From Oncomelania hupensis (lineage: Eukaryota; Mollusca; Gastropoda; Littorinimorpha; Pomatiopsidae): 64,000 bases of DNA. The stretch is from assembly GCA_036898135.1 (NCBI GenBank), contig CM072520.1, forward strand, positions 2,804,343-2,868,342. The letters run 5' to 3'. Below are positions 55,207 to 64,000 of the stretch, piece by piece. The notes beneath the pieces were generated by a model. It was not told the DNA's origin and did not search any database. It saw nothing but the letters and a program-made list of their open reading frames with translations. The translations under genes were made by a program, and so were the position numbers. How positions within the stretch are numbered: the stretch's first letter is position 1; each line of letters opens with the position of its first letter.

Positions 55207-56037
55207 CTGCAAGAGAAATACATACAATGTTAGTGTTTATTTAAAAACTATGAAGGCAATATGTGAGCATTGTATGTACAGCTAATTAACCACACACACC
55301 TCACATAGGAAGTTATGGCCTCAAAAAACGGTCAAGTGCCATTAAAGCTCACAGTAAAGTCCATAAGCTCATCATCGATCAAAGTTATGCCAAATGTTTT
55401 TCACAGTTTTTTTTTTTAACAAACCAAAAATCAAGGTTATGTATAGTTTTGTTGTGGTTAATATAATAATTTTAAACCAAACCTTAATGGTTGATTTTCA
55501 ATTTAATGGAACATTACAAGAGAAAAGGTTATCAACTGGAACTAGTAATGTGAAACCTTTCTCTTCTCTCAAAACATAGGAATACAGTAGCTGCTGCACT
55601 GGCAAACAAAAGACAACTTAATCTAGAGCTACATTCTATGAAGTTTCTCTGCATATTATTTCGTAAACGTTTCAAAACATAAGTCAGTTTTGCACATCTT
55701 CTTACACACACATTTATATGATCACGTCATGCTGCCAAGACAAACCAAACTCTAATTTCACTGTAAAACCAGCATAAGAAGATCCGTTGGATCTCATTTT
55801 TGATATGATGATGATGGTCATTGTTGTCAGGGTGGCGACGTGGTGATCGTCCTTAACGCTCATGCAATAGGACGTTAAGCATCGTTTTCCGTTCCTTGTG
55901 GGGCAATCTATCAGTCATAAATTATTTTTCCTCTGCTTAATATCACATGTCTGATTTGCTCAAATAATGGTGATTATCAGCTATCGTTTAATTTATTTTC
56001 CTGGATAAAAGATGCTCTACCAAAAATCAATCAGTCA
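55207..56037. other. Interval with no recognised gene
   Basis: AT-rich; possible intron of the predicted minus-strand gene. No element ends seen. Confidence 0.4.
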
Positions 56038-56179
56038 CAGGCGGCGGAAGCGGGGGGGCAAGGGGGGCACTGGCCCCCTCCAGAAAAATATTGGGGGGGC
56101 AAACCTATACATTTGCCCCCCAATATTCAGCCCCTCAAAAAACATTATTTGAAGGTTCAAACCAATATATTCCCCCTTT

Positions 56180-57145
56180 CTCTCGACTGATGCAAGTTAA
56201 CAATATCTGTGCTCAGACCATTTTCAAAGCACTGAAGGATTGCTTGATCAGACTTGACTTGCCAGTGCAAAACTGTAGGGGCCAGGCCTACGACGGGGCG
56301 AGTAATTTTCAGGGTCATGTGTCAGGAGTTGCAAAAAGATTCAAAGATGAGATCCTTGCTGTGACTGAAGAGTTGGCGACAGTTCTTCAAAGAAAACAAA
56401 CGACTTGTGATGATGCAGTAAACGCTGCTGACATTTGTCTGAGAACACTGGAAAGCATGCGGCATGAAGATTGTTATGAGACATTTTTTACTGACATCAC
56501 AACGAAAGCTGCACATTTGTGTGATGAGCCCTGCGTTCCTACACAGAAGCAGCCTCCACGAAGACTGGACGATGGCTCACAGGGTCACAGCTACTCTTGT
56601 CCATCTGCTTACTACAGACAGCAATACTGTGAGGCCATTGACATAATCAAAGAACATTTAAAGAGCCGGTTTGATCAAATAGCTCTCGACTTACCAAGGA
56701 AAACTTTAGTTCTTCTAAGTGATGGAGCAGCAGGGAAGAGACCAAAAATTCCTCAAGAAATCAAAGATACATATTCCGCTAACATCGACTTGGACAGACT
56801 CAAAACTCAGCTAGAATCCTCCCACATGCACTGGGTGATACCAGGAGGCGGCTAACTCTAGGATTACCATATTCCAAGCACTGCCGGATGAACTGAAAGC
56901 TTCTGACACTGTGCGACGGATGCTGAGTGAAGTGGATAAACTTCTCAGACTGTACTTCACCATCCCAACCGCAATAGGCAACGGCTGAACGCAGTTTTTC
57001 AGCCCTAAATCGGGTAAAAACATACCTTCGGGCAACGATGACGCAGGAGCGTCTAAATAAATGTCTTATAATGCATGTGTTCAAAAGGCAAAGTAGATCA
57101 ACTAGACCTAGCGCAAACTGCTTACGAATTTATCAATACAAATGA
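56180..57145 (+). pseudogene. hAT transposase remnant (ZMYM1/P52rIPK-like)
   Basis: Typical motifs are NCRGQAYDGASNFQGHVSG, then a jump to EELATVLQRKQTTCDDAVNA, showing a large internal deletion of the catalytic region. After a frameshift near 56,850 it reads LPDELKASDTVRRML, and after another near 56,985 the hAT dimerisation block TAERSFSALNRVKTYLR. Non-functional. Confidence 0.8.
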
Positions 57146-57387
57146 ACGCCATAAGGCATACTTTGGAAAATTAACAATGTAATTTCCCATGCCAAATGAC
57201 ATGCATGACTGCTGTTTTTGTTACTGTGATGGATCAACATTGTCAGGTCAGTTTCTCTCCATTTCTCTCTACCCTCCCCCCCCTCTCTCTCTCTCTTATA
57301 TGCACAGTTGTAGAAATATATGATATATCTTTTTTTTTCTCTCTCACATAGTGTCTATGAAAATAGTTCAAATTATTTGGAGTAAAT

Positions 57388-59061
57388 GTCCGGGGCCGGA
57401 CCCAGAAGGGTGGGGGGAGGGGAGGGGGGTACCTGGGTTCTGGAACCCCCCCCCCCCTCCAAATAAAAAAAATGAATTTTTTTAATGCAAAATTTCAATT
57501 TTTAAAAAATTGTTTTTAAAACATTGCAGTTTTTAGTCACTTTTGGTCCAACGTACAAAGAGTTATTTATAGTCAATTCAACGGAAATCCATTTCAAGGG
57601 ATCCGTTGAAACGTCCAAAGACGTTTTTCCCGTTGAAACGACCAAGTAAAACCCAACCCCTAAGCCTAAATTTGTAAATGCAGCCATATTTTCTTGTTCT
57701 GGCCGCAAGCATCTTCCAGCACCTTCACCTTGATACTGCCCTAATCCACCAAAAACGACTTTTTAGAAATATTAAGTAAGATGTTAAGTTGATAATTATG
57801 ACAATTTGTTGTAACGAACATCCATTGAAACGACAATCGCTGAATCGTCCAAAAACATCGTTGAAATGGAAACCCTTGACAGTGAAGCTGCAGAAAAGGA
57901 CAAAAGATGTTGTCGATGCCTACAGGGAAATCAAAGAAGTCAGTAACTGCATGTCTTCTATTAGAAGAGATGTCGACACAGCGTTCGTTGCCTGGTTTGG
58001 TGAAGTCAGCAAAATGGCAAATGCTTTGACAACTGGTGTTATTGTTCCTCGTCAAGCATCCCGACAGACTCTCCGTGACAACCAACCTGCGGCCACTCCA
58101 GAAGAATATTTCAAGATTTGCATTGCCATTCCTTTCTTGGAACACCTGTCAACCGAATTGGACTTGAGGTTCAAAAATGCTGGCCTAGCAGTTGATGGTC
58201 TCTGTCTGGTGCCAAGCACTTTAATAGACAACCAGGATGGTTTCATGCAGGTTCCAGAAGGGGTGAAGACACTGGCAATGTTGTGGGAGTCTGACCTACC
58301 AGACAACGCTACCCTTGATGCAGAATACCAACGGTGGGTTTGCAAATGGCGAACTGCTGCTGAGAATGCGACAGCTATCATCCCATCCACGCCATCAGAA
58401 GCACTGAAACATTGTGACAGGGATTTTAAATCCCAACCTGTTCATCATGCTAAAGAACCTTTGCACCCTGCCTGTCACTACTGCCGAGTGTGAGCGTTCA
58501 AACAGTTGCGCAACCTGAAAATGGGGCACAGAGACTCAATGGACTTGCTTTAATGAAAGTGCACAGGGATGTTGATATTGACTTCAAAGAGGCAGTGAAC
58601 TGTTTTGCCAGAAGATACAATTCACAAATGGTACTAATGCCGAGAAACCTAGTGCAGCAAGACTGAATTAAATGAAAGCAGGGCGGTGATGTTCATAAAC
58701 TACAAGGTAAATCTTTATACCGTTAACGATCAACAAAAAGTAGTGAATAATGATAGTATACAAAACATCTCTGCTGATAAATAAATGTTTGTGTGTGTGT
58801 TGTTGTTTTTTTAAGGGAGGGGCAGAGGATAATTTTTGTACCACATACTTTGTCAGTTCAATTGTTCAAAAAGCTCAAAGTCCCAGACCATCACAAATGG
58901 CTTTTTCAAGGTTCAGATTGCACCAGATTGCACCATTTTGCATCCTTGAAGAAAAAAAATTTCCGGGGGAGCATGCCCCCGGACCCACCTAGAAGGCTCG
59001 GCGCTTCGCGCCTCCGCTGAATCTGTAACCTCCCCCTCGACTTTTCAAAGGTCCGGCCCTG
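57388..59061 (+). mobile_element. Second hAT nested in the first
   Basis: GGGGCCGGACCC near 57,390 pairs with GGTCCGGCCC near 59,051-59,060. ATGTC is found directly outside both ends, a possible remnant of the target duplication. G-rich and C-rich subterminal runs resemble the outer element. Confidence 0.65.
57870..58667 (+). pseudogene. hAT transposase C-terminal half, frameshifted
   Basis: An open stretch (TKDVVDAYREIKEVSNCMSS, CIAIPFLEHLSTELDLRF, GLCLVPSTLIDNQ) leads to VTTAECERSNSCAT, the start of the hAT dimerisation domain, where a stop intervenes. Later text in another frame (MKVHRDVDIDFKEAVNCFA) completes it to TGA near 58,667. The N-terminal half is missing. Confidence 0.8.
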
Positions 59062-59419
59062 ATGTCAGTGAATAAAATGGGTTTTGTGCCCCCCCAATGC
59101 TGAACAGCTTCCGCCGCCTGTGTCAGTCTAGCAGTGAATTCTCGCTTGCTGTTTCAGATTTTTATGAATAAAATTAATTTGAATGATTAGATTTGGCACT
59201 GGACAGCAATAATAGTCTCAGTGATGATAATAGGGGTGATGTGCCACACTTTTCTCTCTTCTCTCTTCCTTGCGCATCAAATGAGAATATGATGTCATTC
59301 TTATTCAAAAACAGACAAGATTTTCACGAAATACAAAGTGATGTACTTTATAGCATTTTATACTGACACAATTTGAAAGGTTCATCAGTCTGTTTTCAGA
59401 AATGGTATACCTGCTATCA

Positions 59420-59612
59420 GCTAGTGTTATGACAAGTTTTGATCTATTTCCCTGTAGATTATTCCTTTATTGTAAAATAAGTTTTAATCTATTTCCCTGT
59501 AGATTATTCATTTATTGTAACTGTCAGTGTGTAAAAGATGCTCGATAAAAAAAAAAGACTCACTCTAGCAGTACATTCTAGTGTTATGACACGTTTTGAT
59601 CTATTTTCTTAT
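59420..59612 (+). repeat. Imperfect short tandem repeat
   Basis: Three related copies of TTTGATCTATTTCCCTGTAG-type sequence starting near 59,438, 59,482 and 59,594, two of them with ATTATTC and TTTATTGTAA following. Confidence 0.7.
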
Positions 59613-59823
59613 ATCTTTATATACAGCGTTATCAAGAATAAGCATGAGAGCCAAGAAGCTGCATCAAAAGTCACTCGCCAATTTTCATGTGGAATGCTTT
59701 CAACACTGCGGTCTTATACACATTATCTTATTGGTAATTGGCAAACTAACTTTAGTGTTAATATTGGTCCAAGATAAATCTCTGACCAAATCGTAAAAAT
59801 TAGGCAAAATAAAAATGTCTTAC

Positions 59824-59940
59824 CGTCTCTGAGTCATCCCACGCTGTTATTCTTGCAAGGAAAGGAAAAAAATACCGACGATCCTTCCCATTGGTTGAAT
59901 GACGTAGAGAAGCATAACGATTGGCCAAGCTGACAGCCCG
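59824..59940 (-). promoter_or_regulatory. Candidate minus-strand promoter and first exon
   Basis: Minus strand has GGCCAATCG and ACCAATGGG (CCAAT boxes), then a stretch ending GATGACTCAGAGACG followed by the donor GTAAGA (59823-59818). It could be the start of the minus-strand gene whose exons lie at 52-55 kb, but a direct join does not keep the frame. Motif-based only. Confidence 0.25.
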
Positions 59941-59976
59941 CCAAAAGTTGTGTGTGCGGGCGTATTAGTGTGTTAC

Positions 59977-60928
59977 TGTCACAAGCGGACGATCAGCTCC
60001 GGCGCTGCTAGCATCCCGTTTCCACTCTCGCCCGCTGGCCGAGCCACCTAAGCCACGCCCCTCAGGATAGCCCCTTGAAACCCCAGAATGGTCAGAACCA
60101 AGCGTCAGTCGCACTCCGTCAGCCCGAGTAACAACACTGCCTGCCGAGGACACGTCTGCATCTACGTTGCGACCCCTGAGCCTCGTCAATATTCTTGTGT
60201 TCCTACCCGTTCCTTGGTCAAGAACGGGCCCTTATACCGGGCTGCTACGAAGACTCAAGACCCGCTGCGTGCAACCCTGATACCCTGGTTGACACCGTGA
60301 AGCGCAAAAGCAGAGATACAGCAACCGGTCAGCTACGTAGGCCGCTTGCATCACAACCCCGATTACCCAAGAATTTGACCTAGTGACCTGGATTGGGGAG
60401 ACGGACGCCATCTGACTGGACCCTTGCGTCATCGCCATCCAGAATCCAGAGGCAACCACCGCCCACACCTATTGCAGCTAAGTGCGCACCCAGCGCACAC
60501 CACAATTCTCGGAGAATCTGGCTAACCACGCGAAAACAGCCAGATATCCCCATGCCTTATGATGACATCAGTCCTCAATCGCCCCAGTAACTCTCGGATA
60601 ACTAACCCTGAATAACTCCTCGATACTCTGGACATTAACTGACTCTCGCCAGTGACTCAGCCCTATAGCCTACCACCCACGCTTGACCTGCATCTATTTA
60701 ATAAATTTGCTAGTATTATATTATAACCACCGACTTCCCCCTTGTTCATATTCTCCACTAGCTTAGTTTGTATTCTTCTCGTCTGGCCTTTTGACTGTCT
60801 ATCATTCTTTAGTACTCCCAGCATTATTTCCCTGAATGTCGCCGCAAGTTGGCCTAGACAAGGGAGGCAACACAGCGCGGGGGAATAATTGCTGATCCTC
60901 ATCCCCCCAACCCCCTATATTCGTGACA
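59977..60928 (+). repeat. 5' LTR of the right-edge element
   Basis: Starts TGTCACAAG and ends TTCGTGACA, an inverted TGTCAC/GTGACA terminus. 952 bp. No partner LTR in the window, so the limits rest on the termini and the following primer site. Confidence 0.7.
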
Positions 60929-60935
60929 TTAATTT

Positions 60936-60951
60936 TGGCGACCCCGACGAG
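60936..60951 (+). other. Probable primer-binding site
   Basis: TGGCGACCCCGACGAG begins 7 bp after the LTR end and has the usual TGG start. Primer tRNA not assigned. Confidence 0.6.
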
Positions 60952-61303
60952 ACAAACAAAAGACTTAGGTTTCTAGCCCCCCGCCCAGTCCATCCTTTAG
61001 CTTTCTACCCCAGCCCCAGTAGAGATAGACCTAGCCCCCTAGCCTAGTAGTGTATAGCCTAGCCCCATAGGTCCCCTACTGGCACTCCAGAATTGTGGTG
61101 GCACGCAGAGGTTTTTTCTCGCTTTCATTTTTTATGCTTTGATTGATTGCTTGTCGTCTCTGTGTCCTGTTGTGTTGTATTCGCCCCTGTGCCATTTCAC
61201 CTTAGTTCATTCCAGCCCGCCCCTTGTTTGCTGTCAGTGTACCCCCCTGTGAGCGCCCTTCATCACGGTTAGGACCTTTTTGAGGTAAGTCGCTTCTCTT
61301 ACC

Positions 61304-62390
61304 ATGGCCGACCGGGGAGAACTCGCCCTCAAGTACAAGAGTATTGGCGAGAGCTTAGGGCTCGCCGGCACTGAGCTCAAGGATTATGTCCTCACCAACG
61401 TGGATGCGGACGTTGCCGAGGAGAATTGAAGAGAGAGGAGAGGGCTAAAGAACGGGAGGCGAAGAGGGAGGAGGAAGAGAGAGCAGCAACACGGAAGAAA
61501 GAGGAGGAGAAAGAGCGAATCACCGCAGAGGAGAGAGTCGCCGCACGGAAGCGAGAGGAGGAGAAAGAGAGAATAGCCGAGGAGAAGAGAGCCGCCGCGC
61601 GGAGGAGAGAGGAGGCGAAGGATAGGATCGCCGAGGAGGAAAGAGCTGCCGCACGGAAGCAGGAGGAGGACGAGAGGGCCGCGGCACGCGAAGAAAAGGC
61701 GAAGGATAGAGAACTCGAGAGGCGCCGAGAACTACTCCAGCTCGAGCGCGATCGCCGCGAGCTAGGCCTCGGATCGCCCGCGAGCGACGACTTCACCCTC
61801 AGCGCATCCAGCTCCACCGCCAGCGCCGGAACATCCGCAGTCATCCCGCCGATCCCGGGGATGAACTTCACCTTGGACCCTTTCGTCGAGCGCGACGAAT
61901 CTATAGAGGTCTACCTCGCCCGATTCGAGCGAGTCGCGGGAGAGAACCAGCTCGACCCACAATACTGGTACAGGAAACTGAGCCACGGCCTCAAGGAAAA
62001 GCATACGAAATCCTCGCCAAGACTCCGACTGCCGAGGAGGGCGACTACCCCGCCCTAAAGAAAGCGCTGCTCCACGGATACGAACTCTCCGGCGAACACT
62101 ACCGGAAGAGCTTCCGTAACTCCCGGAGAGAGAAGGGAGAGAAATTTACTCAGTTCGCCGACCGGCTAGCCACTCTACGGGACAAGTGGATCGAGCAGAC
62201 AGAAGAGCCCAAGACTTACGATGGGCTGCTCGAACTGATGCTGGCCGAGCAACTAAAAGGAACCATGCCGGGGGAACTTCGGACCTTCGCCGCCGAACAG
62301 GGAGCCGCCCGCTTGGAAGATCTCATAATCGTCGCGGACCGCTACCTGACCGCCCACCCCGACGACCGACAGCCTCGCCGTGAACCCTAG
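61304..62390 (+). pseudogene. Gag, frameshifted, SCAN-like capsid
   Basis: Starts at ATG 61304 (KSIGESLGLAGTELKDYV). The frame hits TGA at 61427-61429; coding resumes one frame back with a long Arg/Glu coiled coil, then FVERDESIEVYLARFERVAG. A second frame change near 61,995 leads to capsid text with SCAN-like features (YRKSFRNSRREKGEKFTQF, LLELMLAEQLKGTMPGELR, LEDLIIVADRYL), ending at TAG 62388-62390. Both breaks fit loss of one base (near AGAATTG and in a G run). Either decay or base-call errors. Confidence 0.8.
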
Positions 62391-63025
62391 CACCCTCGTC
62401 ACCAGAAACCCGCCAGCAACCTCGCCGGCCCGTCCCGCCAGCGAACAACCGTCCACCCCCGCCTAAAGGACGCCCAAACCCCGGAGCAGAGCCTGGGAAG
62501 CGGAGCGGAGAGCTCTACTGCGGCTACTGCCAGCGCCGAGGACACACCCGGGAAAAGTGTTTTCGCCGCCTCAGCGACCAGCGTCGCAAACAAGGAACCG
62601 TGTTGGCCCTGCGCCAAGTCACTCCCGACGGGAACCCGGTAACCCCCGTCGTCGCCACTCCCACCGATCGCCCGGCCGTCACAGAGCAGGTGACAGTCAA
62701 CGACCACCCCGCACACTGCCTCTACGACACCGGTCTAACATTCGATGCCGTCGTCCGCCGCTCGCTGATCAGGGACAGCGATTTGACCGGCGAAACGATC
62801 ACCCTGAAGCTGGCCGACGCATCACAGCCCAGCACCACGCTCCCTATCGCCCGGATCAACGTCACAAGCCGCTACGTCACGGGATCCATCCAAGCCGCCG
62901 TGATGGACCAACCTCTCTATGACTTGATTCTAGGATGTCGTTATGTCTTCTTGGGAATGCCGCCCCAGCCTGTGGAGTCGATGGCCGCCGTCCAGACGCG
63001 CGCCCAAACGACGAATCAGCCGCGA
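62390..63025 (+). CDS. Nucleocapsid and protease
   Basis: Open in the -1 frame from the gag stop. One CCHC knuckle, CGYCQRRGHTREKC, starts at 62519. The protease active site is D-T-G in CLYDTGLTFDAVV near 62,722. The flap-like and C-terminal regions (ITLKLADASQP, YDLILGCRYVFLGM) follow. No slippery heptamer is obvious at the gag stop, so the frame step may be another single-base loss. Near 63,020 (a C run) coding again moves one frame back. Confidence 0.75.
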
Positions 63026-63030
63026 CCCCA

Positions 63031-64000
63031 CCACCGATACCCAACCAGATGCCGGAGCAAATCCGGAAAGCCCAGGAAGAAGACGACGCCCTGCGCAAAT
63101 GCTACGGGAAGCTACCCGCCGCGCGCACTCCACCCAAGACCGGGGACTTTTACGTCGAGGACGGACTTTTGTACCGTCAGAAGGACGACCACTCTCAGCT
63201 AGTCGTACCCGCGACCCTTCGCCCCCAAGTCCTGGAACTTGGCCACAGCATGCCCCTAAGTGGTCACATGGGGATAGGAGCAACCGCCCTGCGAATCAGC
63301 GCGCAGTACCACTGGCCCGGGATGACCGAAGACGTGAAACGCTACGTCAAGTCCTGCCGCCAGTGCCAACGATTCTCACCCCGCCATCATACCGTACCCG
63401 TAACCATCAGCCCCACCGTCGTCGTAGGAACGCCTTTCCAACGAGTTATAGCCGTCGACATAGTTGGGCCCCTACCGCGAACCAAGAAGCGGAACCAGTA
63501 TCTGCTCACCCTAGTCGACGCATGCTCCATGTGGTGTGAGGCCGTTCCCCTGCCGAAGATCGACGCCGCCCGAGTCGCCGACGCGCTCGTCACTATCTTC
63601 ACGCGAGTCGGATTCCCGGAGAGCATCCTGACCGACAACGGGTCACAGTTCACGGGAAGACTGATGCAGGAAGTCTTCCATCTGCTACGCATCCGACACA
63701 TCCGCACTCCACCCTACCACCACCCCGCCAGCAACGGACAGGTCGAGCGCCTGAATGGGACGCTCATCTCGATCATACGGAAGATCGCCGACGACCAACC
63801 TACCGCGTGGGATACCTACGTCACGTCAGCGCTCTTCGCGTACCGGGAGACTCCACACACCTCCACCGGATACACCCCTTCCACGTTGCTTTTTGAGAGA
63901 CCCCTCTCTGGACCCCTAGCTGCATTGCGACGCAGCTGGACAGACGCCAAGCTAGACGAAACTCCGGTCGACGCTACGAAGTATGTCACCAAGCTCCAGG
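63031..64000 (+). CDS. Integrase, partial, directly after protease
   Basis: Open to the window edge. Zinc-binding HHCC (LELGHSMPLSGHMG, CRQCQRF), catalytic core D in AVDIVGPLP, D in LTDNGSQFTG and E in SNGQVERLNGTL. It follows protease with only about 100 bp between, with no RT in between, so the order is PR-INT as in the 36.8-41.3 kb element. RT and RNase H are expected to the right, outside the window. Confidence 0.9.

Larger units (their letters stand above)
56038..59120 (+). mobile_element. Defective hAT transposon (outer)
   Basis: Terminal inverted repeats CAGGCGGCGGAAGC (56038-56051) and GCTTCCGCCGCCTG (59107-59120), with GGGGGCA-rich subterminal sequence on both sides. TCAGTC occurs beside both ends and may be part of a decayed 8-bp target duplication. 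It holds a decayed transposase and a second hAT. Confidence 0.8.
59977..64000 (+). mobile_element. Gmr1-ordered Ty3/Gypsy element, 5' part, cut by window end
   Basis: LTR, primer site, gag, protease and integrase are visible; RT and the 3' LTR would lie beyond the window. The sequence is much more GC-rich than its surroundings and than the 35-44 kb element. Four single-step frame changes break gag and pol. Confidence 0.88.

Noticed and set aside
60088..60468. Small ORFs in the right-edge LTR
   Set aside because: LTR sequence with no domain; frames on both strands are equally open because of high GC content.

Overview
This is animal nuclear DNA and almost all of it is mobile elements. Supporting signs are spliced genes with GT-AG introns, a two-gene PIF/Harbinger transposon, hAT transposons, several non-LTR retrotransposon (LINE) groups, a tRNA-derived SINE and three Ty3/Gypsy LTR retrotransposons. 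There are many (TG)n, (GA)n, (TA)n and trinucleotide microsatellites. The repertoire fits a lophotrochozoan such as a gastropod mollusc, but that is an inference and no gene in the window fixes the species. There is no operon and no bacterial feature.

Layout. 1-4.3 kb: minus-strand LINE with an esterase-type ORF1 and an ORF2 broken by one stop codon. 4.3-7.4 kb: a deleted Gypsy remnant, two 5'-truncated LINE tails and a 57-bp tandem repeat split by one of them. 7.6-8.6 kb: little content, with one candidate host exon and promoter. 8,588-20,546: a complete Gypsy element with LTRs, TTAT target duplications, tRNA-Leu-type primer site, gag, a -1 frameshift cassette, pol and an accessory C2H2 zinc-finger ORF. 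Its pol is broken by an 8-bp tandem duplication and its 5' LTR carries a LINE insertion. 20,673-25,738: a complete Harbinger element flanked by TTA, with a spliced DDE transposase and a four-exon MADF/BESS partner gene. 26-32 kb: LINE debris and copies of a short retroposon. 32,404-44,823: a LINE whose ORF2 is split by a very young, apparently intact Gypsy element (35,225-43,930, minus strand) with integrase ahead of reverse transcriptase, as in the Gmr1-like group. 44.9-55.2 kb: the least TE-like part. It holds a minus-strand gene for a zinc-finger, probable tyrosine-recombinase-fold protein (46,163-48,622), possible further exons at 52-55 kb, a promoter-like block near 46 kb, more retroposon copies and three SINE copies. 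56,038-59,120: one hAT nested in another, both defective. 59,977-end: the left part of a second Gmr1-ordered Gypsy element, frameshifted in gag and protease, cut by the window edge.

How the parts relate. The elements form a layered record: LINE in LTR, LTR in LINE ORF, MITE in a transposase intron, hAT in hAT, and short retroposons ending in variable 4-6 bp tails with 11-13 bp target duplications. A roughly 580-bp retroposon family (at least six copies here) with no recognised polymerase III head is the best candidate for something undescribed. Other points of interest are the -1 frameshift cassette, the zinc-finger ORF of the first Gypsy element, the SCAN-like gag and Gmr1 domain order of the other two, and the possible recombinase-derived gene.
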